NCBI RefSeq assembly: GCF_001936475.1
Contig: NZ_MSPQ01000018.1
Coordinates: 1-64,000 of the forward strand
Reading direction: 5' to 3'
Source: Algoriphagus marinus
GTDB taxonomy: Bacteria > Bacteroidota > Bacteroidia > Cytophagales > Cyclobacteriaceae
DNA: 64,000 bases
The notes under the pieces were generated by a model that saw nothing but the letters and a program-made list of their open reading frames with translations, searched no databases and was not told where the DNA came from. Positions 9,062-19,100 of the stretch are shown one piece after another (the stretch's first letter is position 1; each line of letters begins with the position of its first letter). The position numbers and the translations under genes were made by a program.

Positions 9062-10135
9062 TCAGACAAGAGGTAAAATCAGCCTAAATTCAGTCCCTTC
9101 ACCTTCTTTCGATTCCAACTTCAACTCCCCTCCATGCGCCTTCACTATATCATAAGATAGTGATAATCCCAACCCAGTTCCCGACCCCGTCGGCTTGGTC
9201 GTAAAGAAGGGCTGGAAGATCTTTTCTTTGATGTGGGCGGGGATGCCGGAGCCGTTGTCTTGGACAGCGATAGTGATATACCCCCCCTCGCCCCCCTGAG
9301 GGGGGATTTGGTTAGTGCTAACCTTTATCGTTGGAGCATAATCTGAGGCTACATTTTCTGATTTAGATTTATCATTGACTGCGTAAAAAGCATTATTCAC
9401 TAGGTTCAAAATCACCCGGCCAATATCCGAAGCCACTACATTTACTTTAGGCAGATTCGGATCGAGCTCTAACTTGAAGTCAGCATTAAAGCTCTTGTCT
9501 TTTGCCCGAAGACCGTGATAGGAGAGTCGTACAAACTCATCAGCTAAAGCATTCAAGTCTGTAGGAGCTTTTTCGCCTTTATTCGCTCTGCTATGCTCCA
9601 GCATTCCCTTCACGATGGCATCTGCTCGCTTGCCATGATGATTAATCTTGGAGAGATTTTCTTTTATATCTACCAAAATCTCTGTGACCAATCCCTCGTC
9701 TCTAGACTCTTGGCTCTTGGCTCTTTCTTCTTCAACCTCTTCGATCAACTCGTTACTGACTTCCGAGAAGTTATTTACAAAATTCAATGGGTTCTGAATC
9801 TCATGAGCAATGCCCGCAGTCAGCTCTCCAAGGGAGGCCATTTTCTCTGCTTGGATGAGTTGCGCTTGGGTGGCTTTGAGTTCTTCCAAAGATCGTTGAA
9901 GTGCCGAATTGGTTTCTTCAATGGCTTTCCTTTTCAGTTCAAGCTCCTCTATGGTTTCTTCGAGTAAAATGGCTGTGGTCCGTTTTACTTTTTCAGTGCG
10001 GTCCAGTTTGAATTCCAAAATGGTCAACTCTTTATCCACATCCTTGATGGATTTATTGAGAGAAGATTTTTGCTCATCAGAGATGGCTTCAATCTGAAAT
10101 AGTGTGTCGAGAATATGCTGGAGGTGTCTGTTCAT
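9062..10135 (-). CDS. Short soluble histidine kinase, probable output kinase for the FIST proteins
   Basis: At 357 residues this is the smallest kinase here. Residues 1-95 are charged coiled coil with no sensor domain and no membrane helix. The DHp H-box IAHEIQNPLNFVNNF follows (His111), then a HATPase with N-box NLVNNAFYAV, G1 DNGSGIP, and KPTGSGTGLGLSLS, ending in LPLV. Its ATG directly abuts the stop of the upstream FIST gene, with no intervening base. The two preceding genes are both FIST sensors, so the kinase probably receives input from them, as FIST proteins are often encoded beside kinases (known of the family; the pairing is inferred). In-frame micro-repeats lie in the DHp loop (AKSQESRDE) and in the loop before G1 (IPPQGGEGGYI). 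Confidence 0.9.
   Translation of the reverse strand: MNRHLQHILDTLFQIEAISDEQKSSLNKSIKDVDKELTILEFKLDRTEKVKRTTAILLEETIEELELKRKAIEETNSALQRSLEELKATQAQLIQAEKMASLGELTAGIAHEIQNPLNFVNNFSEVSNELIEEVEEERAKSQESRDEGLVTEILVDIKENLSKINHHGKRADAIVKGMLEHSRANKGEKAPTDLNALADEFVRLSYHGLRAKDKSFNADFKLELDPNLPKVNVVASDIGRVILNLVNNAFYAVNDKSKSENVASDYAPTIKVSTNQIPPQGGEGGYITIAVQDNGSGIPAHIKEKIFQPFFTTKPTGSGTGLGLSLSYDIVKAHGGELKLESKEGEGTEFRLILPLV
9281..9311. repeat. C/G-rich palindromic insert in the HATPase loop coding region
   Basis: A run of C, a TCG spacer, CCCCCC, TGA and then GGGGGG form an imperfect inverted repeat followed by ATTTGG. It encodes IPPQGGEGGY between the N-box and G1. A close relative sits in the same loop of the kinase at 27706-34218 (27922-27956), including the trailing ATTTGG and AGTGCT. 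Confidence 0.7.
9702..9727. repeat. TTGGCTC micro-repeat in the DHp loop coding region
   Basis: The plus strand reads GACTCTTGGCTCTTGGCTC, encoding AKSQESRDE between the DHp helices. It matches the tract at 315-341 in sequence and protein position. Confidence 0.6.
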
Positions 10136-11275
10136 TTATTTTTCTTTTAGCGCCACACAACAGGTGGTGAGATTATGCATCTCCAGGTTTCCCCCTGTCG
10201 CCCGTGCAAGCTCTGCATTGCTGAACATCCCCACCATCGGTACATCCCATACACTGCGCATTCCTTCTATTTCATCACCTATCAGCGGACCAAGCGTAAT
10301 GAATCTACCTGCGCAACTGAAAATAACCAAAGCATCCGCTTCCGCGATTTCTTCAGCCTTCAAATATTCGCATGCTTTAATTACTTTATCAATTACATCA
10401 AAATCGGGAGGCAGAGAAAAGCGAACTTTGGAACCCTGCGGCACCGATCCGCTGCAATAAAAGGAATGGTCACTCCAGTCCACCATCAGGCCGGGCCGCA
10501 TTACGGGGTCCCCGGCTTCCCTTTGCAACTGCAATGGGAATGCCGCAGCAACCTCGATAGAGAATCGACCATTTTCCGGAGTGACATTTTCAATTCCTCC
10601 ATACTTGATCGTAAGATCTAATACCGGAATATCATCTACGGTGTACACATGGTTGCCTACACTCTTTGTGACAGTTCGTTCTGTACCTACTGCTTTCCAA
10701 CCGCATGTAGCCCTACCCTTTATTTTGATTTTATTCTCATCAATCGCCAACACGGTCATACCTCTGTCGGATTGTTTATCATTGGTAAAAACATATTGCT
10801 GCATGAAAGAAAAATCATCTCCAGCCATTCCACCATAAATATTCACATGTTTTCCTATGATGTCTTCAAAACCAAAAAGCAATTGCTCCGCATCCGTTTC
10901 CAAATGACTGCCTATTATTAGAAATGCAGGATTGGAAAAATGCATCAATGCCTTATTTGCAATACCTGCGGCCACTTCTCGGTAATTCTTTTGAGGGTAT
11001 TCCTCAAAATAGATTTGGAAATGTGCAGGATTCATATCCAATAACATGATCGCTGCTTCTCCCAATACCACTTGGTCATCCATAAAACCTCCATTCGTAG
11101 TAGCCCCAAAAATGGCAATGCCTGCATCGTCCAAAATCTCGCAGATGGTATTGCGGTCTTGTTTGACAGAAACAAAAGCAATGGCCAGGGTGGGTTTAAA
11201 TCCATCCACCATACTGGCTTGCAATTCAGTTTTAATTTCTTCTGGTGATATGCCTTTGATTGATTTTGCTATCAT
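10136..11275 (-). CDS. FIST-domain sensory protein (second of a pair)
   Basis: The 379-residue soluble protein resembles FIST N plus FIST C. Features include LAIAFVSVKQDR (about 30), IFGATTNGGF (about 54), YGGMAGDDFSF (about 148), a GWKAVGTERTVTKSVGN segment (about 193) and a C-terminal ALVIFSCAGRFITLGP (about 311) typical of FIST C. FIST domains are predicted small-ligand sensors that feed signal-transduction proteins (family knowledge). No output domain is attached. It lies 22 bp downstream of its paralogue and abuts the short kinase at 9062-10135, which suggests the three form a sensor-sensor-kinase unit. The start is supported by the match with the paralogue's N-terminus (KSIxGxSPEEIK). 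Confidence 0.9.
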   Translation of the reverse strand: MIAKSIKGISPEEIKTELQASMVDGFKPTLAIAFVSVKQDRNTICEILDDAGIAIFGATTNGGFMDDQVVLGEAAIMLLDMNPAHFQIYFEEYPQKNYREVAAGIANKALMHFSNPAFLIIGSHLETDAEQLLFGFEDIIGKHVNIYGGMAGDDFSFMQQYVFTNDKQSDRGMTVLAIDENKIKIKGRATCGWKAVGTERTVTKSVGNHVYTVDDIPVLDLTIKYGGIENVTPENGRFSIEVAAAFPLQLQREAGDPVMRPGLMVDWSDHSFYCSGSVPQGSKVRFSLPPDFDVIDKVIKACEYLKAEEIAEADALVIFSCAGRFITLGPLIGDEIEGMRSVWDVPMVGMFSNAELARATGGNLEMHNLTTCCVALKEK

Positions 11276-11297
11276 GGGTTCAGTTTTTTTTGTAATA

Positions 11298-12455
11298 TTA
11301 TTTCTCTTTCAAAGTTACCCAGCAGCACATGGCAGAATGAAAATGCTGCTTTCCTCCTTTTGTTCGACCAAATTCCCCATAAGTATAAAAACCCGCCATA
11401 GGCACCTGCCAGACTTCAGCCAGTCCGTCATTCTCGAGCTTGGTCAAGGGACCCAGAACGGGAGGCCTTCCAGCACAAGAGAAAATAAGCATAGCTTCAG
11501 GATCACCATTCATGCTGTTCTTTAATCCAGTAGCTTGAGCAATAATTTCATCTGAAATTTCGAAATCAGGCGGTGTGGCAAAGTGAAACTCGGTGCCTTC
11601 TTCCATCGGGATGTCCATCTCTAGAGCATTTGTTTCAGGATCAATTGATCGGGGGGACTTGATGATCGTTTCTCCATCATCTCTTGTGGCGATAAAGGGA
11701 TATTGAATCGATAGATCCTTAAAAATGTCAAAGCTTTCTTCTTCCTTTTTTTCAGCCATCCCCAGATATTTCAAATACAATGGAGCTGCAGGTTTATCAT
11801 CGATGGTATACACCATATTGCCCACACTTTTTGTTATTTTTCTCGCAATCCCCAGAGGCTGCCAGCCGTGAATAGCCATCCCCTTAAGGGAAATTTTGTC
11901 TGAATCAAAAACTAAGGCAGCGATACCATTATCAGATTCTTTTTCATGAGTAAATACATAGCTGTTTGAAATTTCCCAATCATCACCGGCCATGCCGCCA
12001 AAAAATATCGCGTCTTCGCCTAGCTCTTTCACCAACACATTGACTAGGGTTTCGCCATCAAAATATTTTCCATTGCCATAGACACCGCAACTTGTCAACA
12101 ACATCGTCGGGTTTTTAAAGTGTCCTAAAGCATTTTTTGCAATAGAGGAAGCGGCCTTATCTACCTGTTCATTTTCTACATCTTCGATGATTATGGTGAA
12201 ATATTCCCTTTTCACATCCATCAAAAGAACCACAGTTTCACCTTCGCTTTGATGACCGTCGATGAATTCCCCGCAAGAGGTGGCACCAAAAATCTCAATG
12301 TCCTTTGACTTTAAGATGTCACAAATAGCCTTTCGGTCTTGTTTTACAGAAATAAAAACCACGGCCAATGTTGGTGTAAAATGATCGGCCATTGCATTGT
12401 CCAAAGCGTTTTTTATTTCTTCAGGCGAATTGCCAAAAATTGATTTTGCTTTCAT
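11298..12455 (-). CDS. FIST-domain sensory protein (first of a pair)
   Basis: This 385-residue paralogue of the next gene has FIST N and C signatures: LAVVFISVKQDR, IFGATSCGEF, FFGGMAGDDW, GWQPLGIARKITKSVGN, and MLIFSCAGRPPVLGP near the C-terminus. It has no membrane helix, signal peptide or catalytic domain. It differs from its partner mainly in the middle and the ligand-contact loops, so the pair may sense different compounds (inference). It starts 25 bp after the propeller kinase at 12481-16167, so it may be cotranscribed with the kinase operon. Confidence 0.9.
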   Translation of the reverse strand: MKAKSIFGNSPEEIKNALDNAMADHFTPTLAVVFISVKQDRKAICDILKSKDIEIFGATSCGEFIDGHQSEGETVVLLMDVKREYFTIIIEDVENEQVDKAASSIAKNALGHFKNPTMLLTSCGVYGNGKYFDGETLVNVLVKELGEDAIFFGGMAGDDWEISNSYVFTHEKESDNGIAALVFDSDKISLKGMAIHGWQPLGIARKITKSVGNMVYTIDDKPAAPLYLKYLGMAEKKEEESFDIFKDLSIQYPFIATRDDGETIIKSPRSIDPETNALEMDIPMEEGTEFHFATPPDFEISDEIIAQATGLKNSMNGDPEAMLIFSCAGRPPVLGPLTKLENDGLAEVWQVPMAGFYTYGEFGRTKGGKQHFHSAMCCWVTLKEK

Positions 12456-12480
12456 TTTTTCATTCGTTTACTAGTTTCTC

Positions 12481-15400
12481 TTAGGATAAGGGTAATTGAA
12501 TAGTGAATTTCGTCCCCGTCTTTGTTGGTAGTACTTGACCTTCTTTAGATTCCACCCTTAATTCACCCCCGTGTGCTTTTACGATATCATAAGATAGAGA
12601 TAATCCTAATCCCGTTCCAGAACCCGTGGGCTTGGTAGTAAAGAAGGGTTGGAAGATTTTCTCTTTGATGGAGTCTGGGATGCCGGAGCCGTTGTCCTGG
12701 ACAGAGATTTCTACCCCTAAATCCCCTGAAGGGGACTTTGTAGCCTTCGTTTTGACAACCACCTCGGGTTTGTAGCCATCTCCCCCTTGAGGAGTTTGGG
12801 GAGTGGATTTAGCTTTTTCGTGGACAGCGTAAAAAGCATTATTCACCAAGTTTAAAATCACCCTTCCGATCTCTGAAGAAACCACATTTACTTTAGGTAA
12901 ATCGGGATCAAGCTCAAGTTTAAAGTCAGCATTAAAGCTCTTGTCTTTTGCCCGAAGTCCGTGGTAACTCAACCGCAAATATTCGTCGGCAAGTGCATTT
13001 AAGTCAGTGGGTGTTTTCTCTCCTTTGTTGGATCGGCTATGCTCTAGCATTCCTTTCACAATGGTATCAGCACGTTTGCCATGGTGATTTATTTTCGAGA
13101 GGTTTTCTTTTAAGTCTTTGCCAATTGCTTTTGCCTCTTCAATGTCCCCCTTCTCTAGTTCCTCATTCATTTCATCCACTAGCTCGCCACTGACATCAGA
13201 AAAGTTATTCACAAAATTCAGGGGGTTCTGGATCTCATGGGCAATGCCGGCAGTCAACTCTCCTAAGCTTGCCATTTTTTCCGATTGGATGAGTTGGGCT
13301 TGGGTGGACTGAAGGTTGCTAATGGTCTCCCGAAGTTCATCGGTTCTTTGAGTTACTTTTTCTTCGAGCAAACGGTTTTCCTTCTTTAATCGCCTCGACC
13401 GGTATTGAATAATTGCCCAGATGCCGCCGAAGGCTAGGATTGCATAAGCCAGGTACGCCCACCAGGTTTGCCACCAGGGTGGAAAAATTCGAAAACTGAA
13501 TTCAGCAGGCTCACCCCATTGGCCTTTGATTCCTCTGGTTGCGACGCGAAAGGTATAGGCGCCGGGTGGGAGATTAAAGTAATTTTTGCTTTGAGGCTCC
13601 TGACCTGCATAGATCCAGCGATCGTCAGCGCCTGCCAGCATATATCTGAATGAAATTTTGTCTCTGTTCAAGACACTCAGATTGGCAAAACTGAACTGGA
13701 GATAATTTTGATCATAAGGCAGTTGCAGCCCGATGGGCAATTTGTAAGGACTTGACAGACTGTCCCATTGGATATTATTATCAAATACATATCCAGAGTC
13801 TTTCGGCAGCGTATTTTTGGTGAAGAGTTGATTGCCATCGCTGGACCACAGGGTATCACCCGTCTCAACAAGGGGCCTTAAATCTGCCATACGATCAAAA
13901 GAGCGTTCGTCATCCATGATTGTTAGTCCGGTGATGAAAACCGGACTGGACAAGGTGTCAATCACCGGATCTTGTGTCAGAATGGTCAATTTATAATTAG
14001 GCCCAGTACCAAACCAAAGTTGCCCGTTAGGCAGAAGTAAGCTTGCTCTTCGGTTATAGTCATTTGAGAGGAAACCTTGAGCAGCGCTGTATTTGAAGAA
14101 ATTCCAGAGCGTGTTTAGATCAGCGGGAGGATTTACCATCAGGAGACCATCTACAGTCCCTAAGTATAGGGTACTATCTTTTTCCTGTAAGTTGTACACG
14201 GCGTCCGGTACGAGTCCTTCTGCTTCTCCCAGATTGGTGATGGTTTGACTGACAGGATCTATAATCGAAATGCCCTTCTCTGTTGCCACCCACAATGTGC
14301 CATCCTCTCGCTGCATGATCTTCCAGATGTTGTTATTGGCCAATCCTTCCTGTTCCCGTAAATATTGGATCGTATTTTTATCCGGATCTATGATAACCAA
14401 TCCATTGCTCGTGCCCAGCCAGTAACGACCTGATCCATCATCCAGAATACAGCTTACCCGATCAGAACCTAATTGGGGAGACTCCTTTGGGATGATCTTT
14501 AATCCATTTGATACCGGATTATATACCGCGAGTCCATTATCGGTGGCTAACCAATAGCTGCCCTCTTCGTCTTTGAGGGCGCCGAAAACCCGTTGCGCAA
14601 TGTGCTGCGTTGTTAGATACTGGGTGAGTACTTTTTCCTCGCGATTGATAATGAGAAAACCCTGCAGATCTCCATCAACGAATAGATTGTCTTTTTCAAT
14701 TTCTTTGATGAAAAAAATATTTCTTGAATTTGGGTTTTGTAGCGTTGCATCATCGATCGCTTTAAGGGTGTTAGTGGAAGGGCTATAAATATTGATTCCG
14801 AAAGGGGTACCGAGCCAGATATCCCCTCGATGGTCTTCCTCCAGACTCCTGACTTCACTATCGATCAGCCCATCAGACTCGTCCAGGAACTCGGGCAAAG
14901 GTCCATCCGGATCCAACAGAAGGATTCCTTCCGTAGTACCAATCCAGATTACGCCCCTGTTATCTTTTATCGCATTTCCCCATCTTACAGAACTATTGGT
15001 GACAATCGTTTTCATCTGCCTGCGATCTTTACTAAGCACCTCTATAGTATCATTTTTTATGACCCATAACCTTCCGTGACGATCTTCCTCAAATAAAACT
15101 TGCCACCCAAGCTCCCCCTTTTTAATGTCAATGGTAGCAGCTGTTTTTTCTTCTAATGAAATGGCCATAGGACCCTTTTCGGCGGCCAGCCACATACTGT
15201 GATTTGAGTCTTGAAAAAAATATGAAACACGATCATCCAAGATTTCTACGTAGTCTTCACGGTCTTCCCCGATCACGCTTAATACAATTTGATCTTCACT
15301 ATTATGAGTGAGCCAAATATTGTTCCTATGATCCTCCATTATCCGAAACCCACCTTCAAAGCCGGGATTGGTGATTCGACGTAAATGCTCCATTTCACTA

Positions 15401-16167
15401 TCCATGACATAGTTGGCATTTTGCCAATGGTTCATCCAGATTTGATTTTGATGATCACAAAGAAGGGAAAGTATTGTCTTCGTTGCCAGAAAATGGGTTT
15501 GCGTTCTTTTTTTGAAATCTAGTACGAAGACCCCATTATTTCCCGTGGCCACCCATAATTTACCATCCTGATCTAATACAATATCCCAGATGTTAGTGTA
15601 GTCATAAGTATACAACTCATTCCCGTTGTAGAGAGATAGTCCACCGTCAAATGTGGCAATCCAAAACGTACCGTCCTCGTTCTGAATGATTTTTCTGATT
15701 TCGTTAGAGGGCAGCCCCTCACTCATGGAGAGTTGTAATATCCCCGAAGAGACTCCAGTCAGAACACTTGGTTGGTTCATTTTGGTGACGACAGGCGTTG
15801 GAAGGATACCAATTTTCTTTTCAATCGGAATGGTGTCAAACTCCAGCTTAATCCGATCATTGGGGTCCCAATCCAAGGGGGATTCCTCCATCGGAGAATT
15901 TAGAGGTTTGAAATCATTGATAATGAATGGCTGAGAGAGTATTTTGTCAATGTCCAACGGGTATGTTTGAGGAATGTCAATACTATCTGGGTCAATGACT
16001 TGCCATTCGATGGGTTTAGGTTCTGTAAGCTTAAAGGCGTTGGTTACAGGCGCCCTGAAAGCGGTCGGGTCAAGAGCGCCTTTTTGAACTTCATTATCAT
16101 TACAGGATACAGTAAAAATGGCCGCAAGGCAACAAACTAATAGTATGGTTTTTGTTTTCGATATCAT
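12481..16167 (-). CDS. Lipoprotein two-component-regulator propeller histidine kinase
   Basis: The 1228-residue product begins with a lipoprotein-type signal (hydrophobic stretch ending FTVSC, Cys22). Reg_prop blades follow from about 145 to 710, marked by FWIATFDGGLSLY, LWVATGNNGVFVL, VIWIGTTEGILLL, DIWLGTPFGINIY, YWLGTSNGLVII and LWVATEKGISII. A Y_Y_Y domain comes next (about 790-900, FRYMLAGADDRWIYAG, PPGAYTFRVATRG), then one membrane helix after PPWWQTWWAYLAY, a coiled coil, His977 in IAHEIQNPLNFVNNF, and a HATPase ending IQLPLS. The propeller should sit in the periplasm and sense a ligand. The gene is a tandem duplicate of 19864-23529, but its kinase core is of a different subtype. It overlaps the upstream kinase by ATGA and carries two G/C-rich micro-repeats before G1. 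Confidence 0.92.
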   Translation of the reverse strand: MISKTKTILLVCCLAAIFTVSCNDNEVQKGALDPTAFRAPVTNAFKLTEPKPIEWQVIDPDSIDIPQTYPLDIDKILSQPFIINDFKPLNSPMEESPLDWDPNDRIKLEFDTIPIEKKIGILPTPVVTKMNQPSVLTGVSSGILQLSMSEGLPSNEIRKIIQNEDGTFWIATFDGGLSLYNGNELYTYDYTNIWDIVLDQDGKLWVATGNNGVFVLDFKKRTQTHFLATKTILSLLCDHQNQIWMNHWQNANYVMDSEMEHLRRITNPGFEGGFRIMEDHRNNIWLTHNSEDQIVLSVIGEDREDYVEILDDRVSYFFQDSNHSMWLAAEKGPMAISLEEKTAATIDIKKGELGWQVLFEEDRHGRLWVIKNDTIEVLSKDRRQMKTIVTNSSVRWGNAIKDNRGVIWIGTTEGILLLDPDGPLPEFLDESDGLIDSEVRSLEEDHRGDIWLGTPFGINIYSPSTNTLKAIDDATLQNPNSRNIFFIKEIEKDNLFVDGDLQGFLIINREEKVLTQYLTTQHIAQRVFGALKDEEGSYWLATDNGLAVYNPVSNGLKIIPKESPQLGSDRVSCILDDGSGRYWLGTSNGLVIIDPDKNTIQYLREQEGLANNNIWKIMQREDGTLWVATEKGISIIDPVSQTITNLGEAEGLVPDAVYNLQEKDSTLYLGTVDGLLMVNPPADLNTLWNFFKYSAAQGFLSNDYNRRASLLLPNGQLWFGTGPNYKLTILTQDPVIDTLSSPVFITGLTIMDDERSFDRMADLRPLVETGDTLWSSDGNQLFTKNTLPKDSGYVFDNNIQWDSLSSPYKLPIGLQLPYDQNYLQFSFANLSVLNRDKISFRYMLAGADDRWIYAGQEPQSKNYFNLPPGAYTFRVATRGIKGQWGEPAEFSFRIFPPWWQTWWAYLAYAILAFGGIWAIIQYRSRRLKKENRLLEEKVTQRTDELRETISNLQSTQAQLIQSEKMASLGELTAGIAHEIQNPLNFVNNFSDVSGELVDEMNEELEKGDIEEAKAIGKDLKENLSKINHHGKRADTIVKGMLEHSRSNKGEKTPTDLNALADEYLRLSYHGLRAKDKSFNADFKLELDPDLPKVNVVSSEIGRVILNLVNNAFYAVHEKAKSTPQTPQGGDGYKPEVVVKTKATKSPSGDLGVEISVQDNGSGIPDSIKEKIFQPFFTTKPTGSGTGLGLSLSYDIVKAHGGELRVESKEGQVLPTKTGTKFTIQLPLS
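12714..12806. repeat. Two short G/C palindromes in the HATPase loop coding region
   Basis: CCCCTGAAGGGG lies in 12722-12734, and CCCCCTTGAGGAGTTTGGGG lies in 12782-12801. They encode the KSPSGDLG and TPQTPQGGDG segments of the variable loop. They are the same type of in-frame insert seen at 9281, 20120 and 27922. Confidence 0.5.
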
Positions 16168-19100
16168 GTTATGTGATTGATTTTAAATGGTAAGGAAATA
16201 ATAAAGCTTGTTCCCTCACCTTGTTTGCTTTCTACCCTTATCTCACCACCATGCGCCTTTACGATATCATAAGAAAGTGACAATCCCAATCCTGTCCCAT
16301 GTCCTGTAGGTTTGGTAGTAAAGAAAGGCTGGAAGATTTTTTCTTTGATGGAGTCGGGGATGCCGAGGCCGTTGTCACGTATAGTGATTAGTGTTAGATT
16401 CTTAGTTGTTAGCTTGGTTTCTACAGAAACTTCTGGCTTATATCCCGACTCTCCTTTTTTGCCCCTTTCGTGAACAGCCTGAAAAGCATTGTTAATCAGG
16501 TTCAAAAGCACCCGGCCGATATCCTGTGACACTACATTTACTTTGGGCAGATTGGGATCAAAATCCGTTTTAAAGTCAGCATTGAAAGATTTGTCTCGGG
16601 CACGCAATCCGTGATAGGAAAGCCTTAGGTATTCATCTGCCAGTGCATTGATATCGGTGGGTATTTTCTCACCGGAGCTGCTTCGGCTGTGTGCGAGCAT
16701 TCCCTTGACGATGGCATCGGCGCGTTTGCCATGATGGTTGATTTTTTCAGAGTTACCCTCAAGATCATTCAGAATTGCCTTGGTTTCCTCAAGGTCTCCC
16801 TTAGCCAATTCTTCTTTGGCTTCTTGAACCAGCTCCTTATTAAGCTCCGAAAAGTTATTCACAAAATTCAGCGGATTCTGTATCTCATGGGCAATGCCGG
16901 CTGTGAGCTCTCCGAGTGAGGCCATTTTTTCAGATTGGATAAGTTGGGCTTGGGAGGCTTTTAGTTCTTTGGTCCTTTCTTCTACGGTTTGTTCAAGTTT
17001 CACTTTTTCCAATTCCAACTTCCTTTCCCTCCACTTACTAAAAATTCTCAGCGCCAATAAAAACAACAGAACGTATATCAAATATGCCCACCAAGTGTGC
17101 CACCATGGTGGATTTATAGTAAACGTATATTCAAATGGCTCACTCCATACGCCACTTTCGCCAATGGCCTTGATTTGAAAGGTGTAAGTGCCGTAGGGCA
17201 GGTTTCGGTAGTCTGCTTTGGCTTCTCTTGTGGGATTGCTCCAATTGTCATTGAGTCCCAGCATACGGTGACTGTATCGTATTTTATGCGGAGCAGCCCA
17301 GTCTATAGCAGCGAAATGAAAGGTGAGGTGGTTTTTATGGTAGGGCAACTCTAAATTGAGCGGGTAGTTCTCAAATTTTTGCACGCTTTTAAATGCTATT
17401 TCATTACCCAGGCTATCTGAAATATTGCGGTAGTCTAGAAACTGCTCATTGATATCCAATTGTTTTAATAATGGTTGTGGTATTTGAGCAGATGGATTAA
17501 ACTTGTTTAAATCCAACATAGTTAAACCCTTACCGCTTCCCCACCAGGCACGGTTTTTACTATCGATTAATGCAGAATTATGATAAAAATCTAATCCTTT
17601 AAGGCCATCTTGTGTGCCAAAAACTTGTATTGCAAACACTTCTCCTCCTTCGGGGGAAGCAGGGAGCGGGCTAATTTGCGTAAGCCCTTTTACTGTAGTT
17701 ATGTATAAATTCCTGTTGTTATCTTCTAAAATAGACCTGACTCTATTATTACTCAAGCCGGCCGCCTCGGTAAAATGAACGAATGATTCACCATCATACT
17801 TCGATACGCCTCCGTCATAAGTGCCGAACCAAAGGTTTCCGCTTTTATCTTCTAAAATAGACCAGACTCTATTATCACTCAAGCCGGCTGCCTCGGTAAA
17901 ATGAACGAACGATTCACCATCATATCTCGATACGCCCCCGCCATCAGTGCCGAACCAAAGGTTTCCGCTTTTATCTTCTAAAATAGACCTGACACTATTA
18001 TTACTCAAGCCGGCTGCCTCGGTAAAATGAACGAACGATTCACCATCATATTTCGATACACCACCGCCATCAGTGCCGAACCAAAGGTTTCCGCTTTTAT
18101 CTTCTAAAATAGACCTGACAATATTACTACTCAAGCCGGCTGCCTCGGTAAAATGAACGAATGATTCACCATCATATCTCGATACACCTCCGCCAACAGT
18201 GCCGAACCAAAGGTTTCCGCTTTTATCTTCTAAAATAGACCAGACAATATTACCACTCAAGCCGGCTGCCTCGGTAAAATGAACGAATGATTCACCATCA
18301 TATTTCGATACACCTCCGCCCCAAGTGCCGAACCAAAGGTTTCCGATTTTATCTTCTAAAATGGACAAGACGCTATTATCACTCAAGCCGGCTGCCTCGG
18401 TAAAATGAACGAACGATTCACCATCATATTTCGATACACCTCCGCCCCAAGTACCAAACCAAAGGTTTCCGCTTTTATCTTCTAAAATAGAGCTGACTTC
18501 ATTATTACTCAAGCCGGCTGCCTCGGTAAAATGAACGAACGATTCACCATCATATTTCGATACACCTCCGCCATAAGTGCCGAACCAAAGGTTTCCGCTT
18601 TTATCTTCTAAAATAGAAAGGACAATATTATTAGTCAAGCCGGTTGCCTTGGTAAAATGAACGAACGATTCACCATCATATTTCGATACGCCTCCACCCC
18701 AAGTGCCGAACCAAAGGTTTCCGCTTTTATCTTCTAAAATAGACCAGACATTATTATCACTCAAGCCGGCTGCCTCGGTAAAATGAACGAACGATTCACC
18801 ATCATATTTCGATACGCCTCCGCCTTGAGTGCCAAACCAAAGGTTTCCGCTTTTATCTTCTAAAATAGACCTGACTCTATTATTACTCAAGCCGGCTGCC
18901 TCGGTAAAATGAACAAACGATTCACCATCATATTTCGATACGCCTCCGCCTTCAGTGCCGAACCAAAGGTTTCCGCTTTTATCTTCTAAAATAGACCTGA
19001 CATCATTATTACTCAAGCCAGCTGCCTCGGTAAAATGAACGAACGATTCACCATCATATTTCGATACGCCTCCGCCTTCAGTGCCGAACCAAAGGTTTCC

